NCBI GenBank assembly: GCA_002340325.1
Contig: DDLV01000116.1
Coordinates: 1 to 64,000, forward strand
Direction: 5' to 3'
From: Glaciecola sp. UBA2563
Lineage (GTDB): Bacteria > Pseudomonadota > Gammaproteobacteria > Enterobacterales > Alteromonadaceae
DNA: 64,000 nt
Below, in pieces: positions 35,763 to 44,537 of the stretch (position 1 is its first letter; each line of letters begins with the position of its first letter). The notes under the pieces are model-generated. The model ran no database searches. It saw only the letters and a program-made list of their open reading frames with translations, and was not told where the DNA came from. The position numbers and the translations under genes are program-made.

Positions 35763-35815
35763 TTGTCACCAATTTGATGTGACAATTGTCATGATTTTTA
35801 ACTATGTCTTGTCAT
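35763..35815. promoter_or_regulatory. Three TTGTCAC/T motifs at exact 23-bp spacing
   Basis: TTGTCAC at 35763, TTGTCAT at 35786 and TTGTCAT at 35809 are spaced by exactly 23 bases, about two helical turns. Overlapping them are the palindrome TGACAATTGTCA (35780-35791) and the inverted pair TTGTCAC...GTGACAA (35763-35785). The array lies between the divergent TPR and bacteriocin-like genes, so it probably binds a regulator of one or both. Confidence 0.55.
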
Positions 35816-35937
35816 TTTTAATATAAGCATTCAACTGTTCACATTGCCCATAACTATACCTTTATGCAGCTGATTACATTTGTCTGCGCTGTTAACGTTA
35901 ATTTGTGTTATGTCGAAGAACAATTTAAGGAAATTGA

Positions 35938-36162
35938 ATGAAAGAACTTAACGAAAATCAAATTAATATGGTAACCGGAGCTGGAGATAGTGAAGACTTT
36001 ATCGCCGGAGCCATCGGTGGTACCTTCGGTGGTATGGGAGTAGCAGGCGCATATATGGGAGGTGCAGTATTGCTTGGATCGAATCCTGTTGGATGGGCAG
36101 TTTTAGGTATAGTTGGCGGTAGCGCATTAATTGGTGGCGCTTATAACTACTTCACAAATTAG
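35938..36162 (+). CDS. Double-glycine-leader bacteriocin-like peptide 1
   Basis: A 74-residue peptide. The N-terminus MKELNENQINMVTGAG matches the class II bacteriocin/microcin leader pattern with cleavage after a GA (or GG) pair, about residue 15-16. The predicted mature part (about 58 residues) is very rich in Gly and Ala with GxxxG-like spacings and two hydrophobic helices, as in pore-forming two-peptide bacteriocins. A clear AAGGA precedes the ATG. The next gene has a matching leader. No C39 peptidase/ABC exporter is present in the window. Confidence 0.75.
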   Translation: MKELNENQINMVTGAGDSEDFIAGAIGGTFGGMGVAGAYMGGAVLLGSNPVGWAVLGIVGGSALIGGAYNYFTN

Positions 36163-36173
36163 GGCTAACGATC

Positions 36174-36392
36174 GTGAAAGAATTAGAAACACATGAGATT
36201 AATTCCATTTCAGGCGGCGTCGATGTAGGCGATATGTTTGCTTCCGGAGTTGGAGGTGCAGTAGCAGTCGGTAGCTTTGGTGCAGGCGCTGGGGGATTTG
36301 TTGGTGGGCCAGTTGGTGCCATCGGATTTGGCGTGGCTGGATTAGGCATCGGCTTCATTAGTGGTCTAGTAGCCTATGCATTCAGTGAATAA
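36174..36392 (+). CDS. Double-glycine-leader bacteriocin-like peptide 2
   Basis: A 72-residue peptide beginning at GTG with the leader MKELETHEINSISGG, a canonical double-glycine cleavage site. The mature part is about 57 residues, strongly Gly/Ala/Val rich with repeated GxxxG motifs. It starts 11 bases after peptide 1, and the leaders share the pattern MKEL....IN...G(G/A), suggesting a two-component peptide pair. Family membership is inferred from these features, not from a database match. Confidence 0.75.
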   Translation: MKELETHEINSISGGVDVGDMFASGVGGAVAVGSFGAGAGGFVGGPVGAIGFGVAGLGIGFISGLVAYAFSE

Positions 36393-36435
36393 ACTCAACA
36401 ATTAGTATCAATATATAATAATAGGAATATTCGAC

Positions 36436-36750
36436 ATGACACGCACTTTTTACAATACATTTATGCACGCTTGCTTTTTTTTGACAGTTCCTACGGTGGC
36501 ACTCGTTTATTTTGTAAATAGTCTAACGATATTGTGGTTGGTACTATTTCTTTGTCTAACCGTTATATTGCATTCTAGGCCGTATATTACTCAAAAAAAT
36601 GCTCAGCAGTATTTCGCAATTAGTCCACTAAGTAAAAAACTCTTGCTAAGTGATATCGAACAATTAAGTCAAAATGAACTAAAAAAAATAATTCCTTTTA
36701 GAGTTTTTGAACATGATGACCGATTGCTAAATTGGCTTAAGAACAACTAA
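36436..36750 (+). CDS. Small membrane protein, candidate immunity protein
   Basis: A 104-residue protein with two N-terminal membrane helices (about 8-28 and 30-46) and a charged cytoplasmic tail (about 50-104). It follows the two peptide genes by 43 bases on the same strand with its own AGGA. Size, topology and position fit a bacteriocin immunity protein, but I recognise no domain. The low-GC, lysine/leucine-rich tail is unlike the flanking housekeeping genes. Confidence 0.6.
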   Translation: MTRTFYNTFMHACFFLTVPTVALVYFVNSLTILWLVLFLCLTVILHSRPYITQKNAQQYFAISPLSKKLLLSDIEQLSQNELKKIIPFRVFEHDDRLLNWLKNN

Positions 36751-36781
36751 AAGATATTTATCAACCAAAAGAATAAGAACT

Positions 36782-37594
36782 ATGAGCACCACAGACTACA
36801 TCAGCGTAAATAGAGAAGCTTGGAACAAACGCACCAAGCTGCATGTCGAATCGTCTTTTTATGATGTGAAATCTTTCGTAGAAGGCAAAAATACACTAAA
36901 CCAAGTTGAGCTCGAACAGCTTGGAAGTGTGAAAGGTAAATCACTCTTACACCTGCAGTGCCATTTTGGGCTCGATACTATGTCTTGGGCGAGATTGGGC
37001 GCAGATGTGACAGGTGTCGATTTGTCATCTGAATCCATAAAACAAGCTCGCGAGCTTGCTGAATCCACGGGAATTTCAGCGCAGTTTATTGAGAGCGATG
37101 TAATCGCGTTTGGCGAAAGAAATTCGAAGCAATATGACATTGTCTTCAGCTCATATGGCGCGCTTTGTTGGTTACCAAATTTAAATGATTGGGCAAAGGT
37201 TATCGCCAATGCATTGAGCGTCGGTGGCGAATTTCATTTGGTTGAATTTCATACGTTCAACGATGTATTTTCGGGGTATTCTTATTTTCCTGAAGAAACA
37301 CCGTCGATCGACCAAGATGGCACCTATACTGAAAATTGTGATGGCGAAACATCCACCATGATGACGTGGTCGCACCCGGTAAGTGAGGTGATAACTGCGT
37401 TGCTCGAGGCTGGGCTAACACTAGAATCATTTAGTGAATATCCATTCAGTCCGTATAACTGTTTTGAAGGATTAGAATACGTCGAAGGCAAAGGTTATCA
37501 GATGTTGCACAAAGGACAGCAGGTTCCGCTACTGTATTCTGTTAAGATGAGCAAAACAACGGCTAGTAAAAGAATGGCGAGTAAAACAAAATAA
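36782..37594 (+). CDS. Class I SAM-dependent methyltransferase
   Basis: A 270-residue methyltransferase. SAM-binding motif I is visible as GKSLLHLQCHFGLDTMSWARLGADVTGVDLS (about 47-77), with the acidic residue of motif II at VTGVDLS, and ALSVGGEFHLVEFH as a post-core strand. This variant family (substrate unknown) is common in bacteria. It starts 31 bases after the putative immunity gene, so it could be cotranscribed with the peptides, but there is no direct sign that it modifies them. Confidence 0.85.
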   Translation: MSTTDYISVNREAWNKRTKLHVESSFYDVKSFVEGKNTLNQVELEQLGSVKGKSLLHLQCHFGLDTMSWARLGADVTGVDLSSESIKQARELAESTGISAQFIESDVIAFGERNSKQYDIVFSSYGALCWLPNLNDWAKVIANALSVGGEFHLVEFHTFNDVFSGYSYFPEETPSIDQDGTYTENCDGETSTMMTWSHPVSEVITALLEAGLTLESFSEYPFSPYNCFEGLEYVEGKGYQMLHKGQQVPLLYSVKMSKTTASKRMASKTK

Positions 37595-37691
37595 ACCGAA
37601 TCAGGGTGTGCGATGATATCCATGAGAGATGTCAATCGTCATTAGCAATAACGGTTAGATAGACAAACAAAAATATAAACGGAGAGTATTA

Positions 37692-39179
37692 ATGGGATAT
37701 ACCCAAAAGAGCATGGTCACAGCTGTTTTACTCTTTTTTCTTCTATCACTACAGCACAACATTGCATTCTCTAATGAGCAGTTACCCAACGTCATCATTT
37801 TCTACGCAGATGATTTGGGATATGGCGATTTAGCGTCTTACGGACATCCGATTGTCAAAACGCCAAACATCGATCAGCTAGCGAATGAAGGTGTGAAATA
37901 CACACAGTTTTATTCGCCAGCGCCACTCTGTTCACCTTCTCGAGCAGGTCTGTTAACTGGCAGGACACCTTATCGCACAGGCATACGCTCTTGGATCCCA
38001 AAAGGTAAAGATGTGTATTTGAGTGAACATGAGATAACTATCGCACATCTTTTGAAAGAAAAGGGTTACGCTACCTTCATAGCGGGCAAGTTGCACTTGA
38101 ATGGCGGTATTGAAATGGAGGACCACCCGCAAGTTGATGATATGGGCTTCGATTACGCTTTTATAATGCACGGAGGATGGGCAAAAAATTCGAAAGTGGA
38201 GGAGTCAAATCAGGAAGACACACCAAGATATGGAAAGCTTTATCCAGATAACTTCTATCGCAACGGCGAAGCGGTAGGAGCAACCACAAAATTTAGCGGA
38301 GAATTGGTCGCAGATGAGACCATTGCGTGGTTATCGGAACATGATTTTTCAAAGCCAGTTTTCGCCTACATACCTTTTTCAGAAGTCCATACACCGGTAG
38401 CTTCTCCACAAAAACATCTCTCTCAGTACGCGCAATTTCTAACCGATGAAGCTAAACAACAGCCAGATCTGTTTCATTGGGATTGGCATGATAGGCCACA
38501 CCGAGGGCCGGGAGAGTATTACGCAAACATTAGCTTCCTCGACGAGCAAATTGGTCGGATTATTGGGTTTCTCAAATCTAAAAATCAACTCGACAATTCA
38601 ATCGTTATTTTCAGCAGCGATAACGGGCCAGTGACAAGAGAAGTGAGAAAACCTTGGGAGCTCGGAATGGCAGGTGAGACAGGGGGGTTGAGAGGCCGTA
38701 AAGACAATCTGTTTGAAGGCGGGATCCGCGTGCCAGGGATCATTCGTTACCCATCTTTAATCGAGGGAGGTGCGATATCAAACGAGCCGGTTACCGCGCT
38801 AGATATTCTTCCGACATTAGCAGAAATAATCGGTTTTGAAGTCCCAAGTGACCGTGCAATCGACGGTTTATCTATTGCTAAAACCTTCAGCAACAAAAAA
38901 CTGGAGCGAAAAAAGCCACTGATCTGGACGATCGATATGCCGAATCAGGATGATCCAGTTAACGAATGGGCAATACGTGATGGCGACTGGAAGTTAATTC
39001 TCACGAGAGACGAAATCCCTAAGTATTTATTTAATATTACTGACGACCCTTATGAAGTCGATAATCAAGTAAATAAGAGACCTGAAATACTAGCTGAACT
39101 ACTGCAGCAGTTTGAAATTTACAGACAAGATATCGAATCTGACACCATTTTGATGATGAAGCAAAAATCAATGCAGTAG
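37692..39179 (+). CDS. Sulfatase (arylsulfatase family)
   Basis: A 495-residue secreted sulfatase. After a signal peptide (about 1-27), NVIIFYADDLGYGD supplies the calcium ligands D40 and D41, and CSPSRAGLLTGR (C80) is the signature in which cysteine is matured to formylglycine. IVIFSSDNGP and the C-terminal WKLILTRDE segment complete the fold. It probably desulfates a sulfated polysaccharide or other ester of marine origin. No maturase (anSME or FGE) gene is in this window. Confidence 0.92.
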   Translation: MGYTQKSMVTAVLLFFLLSLQHNIAFSNEQLPNVIIFYADDLGYGDLASYGHPIVKTPNIDQLANEGVKYTQFYSPAPLCSPSRAGLLTGRTPYRTGIRSWIPKGKDVYLSEHEITIAHLLKEKGYATFIAGKLHLNGGIEMEDHPQVDDMGFDYAFIMHGGWAKNSKVEESNQEDTPRYGKLYPDNFYRNGEAVGATTKFSGELVADETIAWLSEHDFSKPVFAYIPFSEVHTPVASPQKHLSQYAQFLTDEAKQQPDLFHWDWHDRPHRGPGEYYANISFLDEQIGRIIGFLKSKNQLDNSIVIFSSDNGPVTREVRKPWELGMAGETGGLRGRKDNLFEGGIRVPGIIRYPSLIEGGAISNEPVTALDILPTLAEIIGFEVPSDRAIDGLSIAKTFSNKKLERKKPLIWTIDMPNQDDPVNEWAIRDGDWKLILTRDEIPKYLFNITDDPYEVDNQVNKRPEILAELLQQFEIYRQDIESDTILMMKQKSMQ

Positions 39180-39198
39180 CTCGTGCGCATTCAGAAAA

Positions 39199-40644
39199 TC
39201 AGGTATTTTTGTTGCCACTACTGCTGTCAAATTCACTTAGTTTGTCTTTTGCCCATTGGTTGTCGGGGTTCAGCTCAAGGCTTTTTTTCCAATTTTTCAC
39301 AGCGTTATCAACTTCTCCCAGCTTGAATTGAAGATCCGCCTTAATGGACACCACGAACCAATTCTCCGGTTCTACCATGCTGCAAAGTGTAAGGATGTCA
39401 ATTGCTCTGTGTGTTTGTCCTGCCTTGTCATATTTTTCGGACGCGCTAATCAGTTCATTGACGGTTATGCTGCCTTCGATATTTTGTACTTCTGTAGTTG
39501 CGGCGTCTAATCCAGCATCTTCATAAATCGCAACAATCCTTCCAGCATTTAAAACACCCTCTGCTTCTTCAATGCTTCCAACGATCGCATTTCGAACAAC
39601 TGAGCGCGCTGTTGACCAACCATTTCGAGGGCTTCTATTGGAAAGGGATACTGAATACAACCCAGAGGCTGGGAATATATCAATTTCGGCAGAAACACCT
39701 GGAAATCCGCCATTGTGTCCATATACAAACTGATCGTTTAACTTACGTAGGCTTAACCCGTAGCCATAACCATTGTCAAAGCGATCCTTCTTCATTTCAT
39801 CTAATGTAGCGAAAGAAACAATTTTGCCATTTTCAAGCGCTCTTGCAAAAGTGAGTAAATCAGCAACAGTGGAATAACCACCGCCTGCTGAGCTTCCTTT
39901 CATAACTAGGTAAGGATTTTCAATCCAGGTGCCTGAAGCATCCTGTTCATAGTAAGCAGTGGCAACGGTGTCATATGCATCATCGCCGTGATACCAACCT
40001 GTGTTTTGCATGCCTAAAGGATCGAGTATTTTGTATTGCACATAGTCGTAATATGTCTGGCCTGAGATTTCTTCAATGATAAGACCCAAAACAATATAGC
40101 CGGCATTGCTATAACCAAATTGTTTTCCAGGCTCAAACTGCAATGGGTCAGAAGCAAATTTATCTAAATAGTCCTGAAGTTCACGAATAGAGTTAGGATC
40201 GGCCTCTTCGAATGCTGGCGTAAACATATCACCCATTCCACTGGTATGTGTTAAGAGCTGTTCAATGCTAACCTTGTTCGCAATCGATGGATTAGGATAG
40301 TCTTGAATATAATCGGAAATGGTCTTTTGCAAATCGATGGCACCATCTTCATGCAGCAGCATAATCGACAGTGCCGTAAAGATTTTATTGACTGAAGCAA
40401 GGTTGAAGCGCGTGTCTGATGTTATTGCAGTGTTGCTTTCTATATTTGATATACCGTATGAACGATTCAGTAATATTTGTTCATCGTCTGCTATTACCCA
40501 ATTCCCTGAATATGAATCCGATTGACCCAGTTGGTCGAGTTCCTGCTCTATTTTCTTGAAGTCAATGCGCTCATCATTGACATAAGAGCAACTAAAAATT
40601 GCTAATGCAAATAAGGGTAATACCAATTTTTTGAAACGTTCCAT
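39199..40644 (-). CDS. Serine hydrolase lipoprotein, class C beta-lactamase-like, with TPR tail
   Basis: A 481-residue protein with a lipobox (FALAIFSC at about 12-19). The beta-lactamase/transpeptidase-like domain has SxxK as SVNK (NLASVNKIFTALS), the YxN as YSNAGYIVLG and the KTG-equivalent HNGG as YGHNGGFPG. Residues about 385-475 contain one or two TPRs (AVKNWKKSLELNPDNQWAK). It is probably a peptidase or esterase acting in the periplasm rather than a resistance enzyme. A ribosome-binding AAAGGA lies 9 bases before the ATG. It is convergent with the sulfatase gene. Confidence 0.85.
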   Translation of the reverse strand: MERFKKLVLPLFALAIFSCSYVNDERIDFKKIEQELDQLGQSDSYSGNWVIADDEQILLNRSYGISNIESNTAITSDTRFNLASVNKIFTALSIMLLHEDGAIDLQKTISDYIQDYPNPSIANKVSIEQLLTHTSGMGDMFTPAFEEADPNSIRELQDYLDKFASDPLQFEPGKQFGYSNAGYIVLGLIIEEISGQTYYDYVQYKILDPLGMQNTGWYHGDDAYDTVATAYYEQDASGTWIENPYLVMKGSSAGGGYSTVADLLTFARALENGKIVSFATLDEMKKDRFDNGYGYGLSLRKLNDQFVYGHNGGFPGVSAEIDIFPASGLYSVSLSNRSPRNGWSTARSVVRNAIVGSIEEAEGVLNAGRIVAIYEDAGLDAATTEVQNIEGSITVNELISASEKYDKAGQTHRAIDILTLCSMVEPENWFVVSIKADLQFKLGEVDNAVKNWKKSLELNPDNQWAKDKLSEFDSSSGNKNT

Positions 40645-40882
40645 AGCTTAATCCTTTTCCCTTGTGGATGATGGTCTAATGAGGAAGATGTTAAGGGGAT
40701 AGCATTAAACAAGCCAAAAACAATAATTAGCTTAAGCGCATGTTATTTATGGATAATATTTGTTATTTGATGAGAGCGCACAATCAAAATAAGTGTGTTC
40801 ACAATTGAATTAGTGGTTTTGACCAATAAACTATAGTTTATGCTAAACACCTAAGTCGTGGGTAAATAAAAGGGCAAAAGTG

Positions 40883-41080
40883 ATGAACAAATTATTGATG
40901 TGGTTTTCTGTCTATCTGATTGGGACATCCTCGATGGCTATTTTTATAGTCAGACTTATAACGGGTGAATTAGATCCTGGGTTTGCATATGCCATGACTA
41001 TAATTTGTTCCATCATGAATGCAAGATGGTTAGTTAAAGAAGCGATGGTACTTAAAAATGAGGAAGAACATCACTCTTAA
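40883..41080 (+). CDS. Small two-helix membrane protein of unknown function
   Basis: A 65-residue protein (from ATG 40883, preceded by AAAAGGG) with a first helix at about 3-24 and a second, shorter hydrophobic segment (FAYAMTIICSIMNARWLV), then a charged tail. I do not recognise it. It stands alone between two leftward genes. Confidence 0.5.
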   Translation: MNKLLMWFSVYLIGTSSMAIFIVRLITGELDPGFAYAMTIICSIMNARWLVKEAMVLKNEEEHHS

Positions 41081-41088
41081 AGGTTTTG

Positions 41089-41541
41089 CTATTTCACATT
41101 TTTCTCGTACAACGCTATCCATTCATCAACAGACATTTTGCTAATTAACTCGCCGATAAGGTCAAACGGAATATCATCCATTTTCTTAAACCGTATGCAG
41201 CTCTTGCCCATATCCAGCTTCCGTTTTGCATGTTTAGGATATTCGGCAACAAACCAATCATGCAGTGCTTGGTCTGCGTAAATACCCGAATGATAAAGCG
41301 CAATGAAGTTTTTTTGTGACGCAATGTTAATGAAAGGCAACGGCAGCTTGGGGTCGCAATGATATCCATCCGGGTATACAGAGTGAGGCACTACCCAACC
41401 AATCATATTGTAGCTCATGGTTTCTTCGTACTTGTCAGGTATGTTCTGATTGATGACGCCTCTTAGTCGAATCATCGGGTCGACTCTATCTTCAGGTAAT
41501 TTACTTATGTAGTCATCGGGTGAAGTAGCTTCAATTTTCAT
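41089..41541 (-). CDS. DUF1801 domain protein
   Basis: A 150-residue protein of the DUF1801 (YdhG-like) family: DDYISKLPEDRVDPMIRLRGVINQ, EETMSYNMIGWVVP, NFIALYHSGIYAD and GKSCIRFKKMDDIPFDLI. These small proteins have a frataxin-like fold and an unknown role. The start has AGGAGGG 6 bases upstream. It is 70 bases upstream of the end of the NRAMP gene on the same strand. Confidence 0.85.
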   Translation of the reverse strand: MKIEATSPDDYISKLPEDRVDPMIRLRGVINQNIPDKYEETMSYNMIGWVVPHSVYPDGYHCDPKLPLPFINIASQKNFIALYHSGIYADQALHDWFVAEYPKHAKRKLDMGKSCIRFKKMDDIPFDLIGELISKMSVDEWIALYEKNVK

Positions 41542-41611
41542 GAGACTCCCTCCTATGTAAACAAACAGTATTCGCAGATAATTACAATAACCGTGTCTCT
41601 TTTAAATTGCA

Positions 41612-42817
41612 TCAAATAAATTTGTAAATAGATAGACTTATCAAGACTACGAGCATAATCGCACCCAAAACATTGAGAAATGTACTGTTTGTGTTTTTAC
41701 CCATGATGTTAGTGTTATTGCATGCAATCAGGAGAAATACAACGGAAATGGGGAGAAGCAATGCGTTAGTGACTTGTGCTAATACGATAAGATTGAGCGG
41801 TTTGAAACCTAAGCTTGCAAGCGCGGTTCCTATGGCTAACACGGTCAAGCATGTCAGCCTAAAAAATACATTGTCTAAGCTATTATGCCATCCGAAAACA
41901 CCGGCTACTGCATAGCCAGCAGCAAGTGGCGCAGTGATAGCACTTGTGATCCCCGCTGAAAACAACCCAATAGCAAAAAACATCTGTGCTGAATCACCGA
42001 GTAATGGTTGCAGTTGGCTCGCGATATTGGCGGTATTTAACGCAATACCTTGGGCAAAAAAGGTAGTGGCCGCGCAAGATACTATGGCAAGTGTTATAAC
42101 GCCGCCGATGCCTATACTGGCGAAAAGTGGCCAATCTACTGAATGATGTATATCTAGTGTTTGTGAAGGTTGACCTTTAAGTTTAGTGGCGACAGATGCG
42201 GCGGCTTGCATACCTGATTGCAGATAAAGGTTATACGGCACAATTGTTGTGCCGATAAGCGCAAGTATAAGCGTCATCTGCGAAAAGTCAGTCTTAAGCG
42301 GGTTTAACCCTTTAAGCATACTAAGCCAGTTTGTTTCTGCGATGAACATGACGGTAATAAACACAATGCTCATTAGCCCGACTAACACTACCAAGGTCTT
42401 TTCAATAAGCGCATGTTTCTTCAGCAATAGTAATATCCCAGCAATGCATCCGATTACCAGACTCCACGCTTGAATGCCTAACGAGGTAATGGTGGATAAC
42501 CCAAGAGCGGCGCCCGTTATGTTGCCGCCTTGATAGGTGGCATTACCTATGCCGATGGCGGTCACAATAAGACCACCTACAAAAAGTTTACCGATCCCGG
42601 TTTGCGTCAGCGACATCGCAGCCTCAGACAATCCTTTGCCGCTAAAATAGCCTAATTTCTTTGCCATCAATTGGATAGTGCAGGTGGCGACAATGGAGAA
42701 AACAAGCGCCCAAACAATTTGATAGCCAAGTGTCGCGCCCGCAATCGACGCTGTGGTAATAGTGCCAGGGCCGACAAATGCGGCGGTAATAATGATGCCT
42801 TGGATGCTTGATTTCAT
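41612..42817 (-). CDS. NRAMP-family transporter with altered metal-binding motifs
   Basis: A membrane protein of about 401 residues with 11 helices. I place the start at ATG 42817 (MKSSIQGIIITAAFVGPGT); the upstream extension would include an operator-like palindrome and is unlikely to be coding. The canonical helix-1 DPGN motif is GPGT and the helix-6 MPH region is VPYN (LIGTTIVPYNLYLQSG), so both key metal ligands (Asp and Met) are replaced. This matches a divergent NRAMP-related clade whose substrate I cannot infer; Mn2+/Fe2+ uptake should not be assumed. Confidence 0.85.
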   Translation of the reverse strand: MKSSIQGIIITAAFVGPGTITTASIAGATLGYQIVWALVFSIVATCTIQLMAKKLGYFSGKGLSEAAMSLTQTGIGKLFVGGLIVTAIGIGNATYQGGNITGAALGLSTITSLGIQAWSLVIGCIAGILLLLKKHALIEKTLVVLVGLMSIVFITVMFIAETNWLSMLKGLNPLKTDFSQMTLILALIGTTIVPYNLYLQSGMQAAASVATKLKGQPSQTLDIHHSVDWPLFASIGIGGVITLAIVSCAATTFFAQGIALNTANIASQLQPLLGDSAQMFFAIGLFSAGITSAITAPLAAGYAVAGVFGWHNSLDNVFFRLTCLTVLAIGTALASLGFKPLNLIVLAQVTNALLLPISVVFLLIACNNTNIMGKNTNSTFLNVLGAIMLVVLISLSIYKFI

Positions 42818-42857
42818 AAATGCTAATTCGTACCGAAAAGTGATAGCGTTTAAATTT

Positions 42858-42881
42858 ATTAACGAACACCGGTTCGTTAAT
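42858..42881. promoter_or_regulatory. Operator-like palindrome upstream of the NRAMP gene
   Basis: ATTAACGAAC (42858-42867) and GTTCGTTAAT (42872-42881) form a perfect 10-bp inverted repeat with a 4-base spacer (ACCG), about 41-64 bases upstream of the NRAMP start. The size fits a dimeric TetR- or MarR-type repressor. It does not resemble MntR or Fur boxes that I know. Confidence 0.65.
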
Positions 42882-43025
42882 ACCCAAAGAATGGGCAAGA
42901 ATATTGCTTTACATGACTAGGTGGCAATATTGGTTAAACAAAGTTTTTGAGAGTTAAAACATACGACTCCCTAAAATATTAAAACATAACGTTAATTAAA
43001 CATAACAATAGAATTATCACAACGA

Positions 43026-43652
43026 ATGACAACGCAATTATCACAGCTGTACCAATCTAACAAGGATACTTTTTTCTTGCATAGTCAAGCGTATGTAGAA
43101 GGTGTAGTCATCGGCGCTTGCGCCTCTCCGGAAATACCTCTTCCAGACGTTTGGCTGCCGTGGACGATTAAACTCCATAATAAAATTGAAAATAATGCGC
43201 AGGCGGATAGGATTTTTGAAAAGTTATTCAACTATTTTCGTCAGGTGCTCGCTGGTGTTAAGCAAAATAAAGAGGTGTTACCAAAATACATTGTAGAGTC
43301 AGTATCCGAAGAAGGCATTATAGAAAATCGTGCAATGGAAGATTTTCTTTCGGGTGTTTTGTTAGCGCATCAGGCAAGTGAAAGTACCTGGCGGTTAGCG
43401 TGGGACAACATGGCAAAGAAAGAGCCAGAAAAAATGCAAACGTATACTAAGCGCTTAAAGCACTGCTTAATGATGTTTTCAACATTTGCAAACGTTGAAC
43501 AGACTTTGGCAAAAGCGGAAAAGCTTAACAACCATGGCCTAATTGAAAAACTCCCTAAAATTGCCAAATCGTTGCCGGATGCTTTTAATACATATTTGAG
43601 TGTTTCAGACACACTCGTTGAGTATTTACCCAATCAATTTGAAACCCAATAG
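43026..43652 (+). CDS. UPF0149 (YecA/YgfB) family protein
   Basis: A 208-residue protein with the UPF0149 pattern HSQAYVEGVVIGACASPEIPLPDVWLPW (about 20-46), FNYFRQVLAGV, and MEDFLSGVLLAHQASESTWRLAWDNM. Members are small helical proteins, some with a C-terminal SEC-C metal motif, which is absent here. Function is unknown. It is convergent with the PhyH gene. Confidence 0.7.
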   Translation: MTTQLSQLYQSNKDTFFLHSQAYVEGVVIGACASPEIPLPDVWLPWTIKLHNKIENNAQADRIFEKLFNYFRQVLAGVKQNKEVLPKYIVESVSEEGIIENRAMEDFLSGVLLAHQASESTWRLAWDNMAKKEPEKMQTYTKRLKHCLMMFSTFANVEQTLAKAEKLNNHGLIEKLPKIAKSLPDAFNTYLSVSDTLVEYLPNQFETQ

Positions 43653-43673
43653 TCACTAGAGATTTAACACGCT

Positions 43674-44510
43674 CTAGTTTTCTTCAAGTGTACGCAGCGG
43701 GTGCATTCCCTCTACCATGCCCATAAATGGCGGGAAAATTGAATATCCAACAAGCGCCTGCATGGTCGGAGACATACTCCTAACGGTTTCTTTTGATAGC
43801 TCGAGCAAATAGTTTTCTTGCTGTCGCATATAGGCTTCGCAATATTGTTGCGTCACGGCAAATCGTGGGTTGGATGTTGTGTTTTTCCCTCCACCATGCC
43901 AAGTCGTGCCGAGAAAGAAGACGACTGAACCCGCGGGCATAACAGCGGGAAGCGTTTCACTGTGAGTCGCTATTCTCTGATCATCCCAGTGTTGGCTTTT
44001 TGGCACAATAACGGTTGCGCCATTTTCCTCTGTAAACTCATCGATCGCCCAAATAGTGGCAGCGCCCAACGGTTGTCTCGGTCGAGGGATTCGATAAAAA
44101 GCGTCATCGGTGTGCAACCCTTGTGGTTCTTCTCCCGGTAGAATATTAATAACTTGGCTCTGCGATAACAAAAAACCAGGTTTAAACAGTTTATCCATTA
44201 ATCCAAGAATCCGCGGGTGTTCAGCCAGCATATCGGTAGCGCGTGTTTTTGACAGAACGTTGTAGAGCCTTTGCGTTTTTAATCCTTCAAATGCATTTCG
44301 CCCCGTTTTGTTGAGCAGTTGTAGACATTCAGACTTAATGCGGTCGCAATCATTACGCGAGATGAGTTCTTTTATAATGACATATCCATCTCGCATCAAC
44401 GTCTCAAAATCCTTATCGATTTGAATTGATGTTCGGTCTGAAGACGGAGCTAACCGTTGATAGGTATTGGCATGGTCCTGATTGTTGTATTCATGAATAT
44501 CATAACGCAT
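43674..44510 (-). CDS. Phytanoyl-CoA dioxygenase (PhyH) family oxygenase
   Basis: An Fe(II)/2-oxoglutarate oxygenase of about 278 residues. The facial triad is visible as HTDD (GLHTDDAFYRIPRP) and the distal His in GTTWHGGGKN, with the 2-oxoglutarate Arg in NPRFAVTQQY. I place the start at ATG 44510 with GGAG 8 bases upstream; a TTG at 44525 is the alternative. It follows a TetR gene by about 28 bases on the same strand, so the TetR protein probably controls it. The substrate is unknown. Confidence 0.85.
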   Translation of the reverse strand: MRYDIHEYNNQDHANTYQRLAPSSDRTSIQIDKDFETLMRDGYVIIKELISRNDCDRIKSECLQLLNKTGRNAFEGLKTQRLYNVLSKTRATDMLAEHPRILGLMDKLFKPGFLLSQSQVINILPGEEPQGLHTDDAFYRIPRPRQPLGAATIWAIDEFTEENGATVIVPKSQHWDDQRIATHSETLPAVMPAGSVVFFLGTTWHGGGKNTTSNPRFAVTQQYCEAYMRQQENYLLELSKETVRSMSPTMQALVGYSIFPPFMGMVEGMHPLRTLEEN

Positions 44511-44537
44511 AGACGTGTTCTCCAAACAAACTCACTT

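Noticed and set aside
39199..40644. Antibiotic-resistance beta-lactamase
   Set aside because: It has the class C-like fold motifs but is a lipoprotein with a TPR tail and YGHNGG in place of KTG; a housekeeping or peptide-processing hydrolase is more likely.
42818..42898. N-terminal extension of the NRAMP protein
   Set aside because: The extension has no family match and would place a perfect operator-like palindrome inside coding sequence; ATG 42817 gives the normal start.
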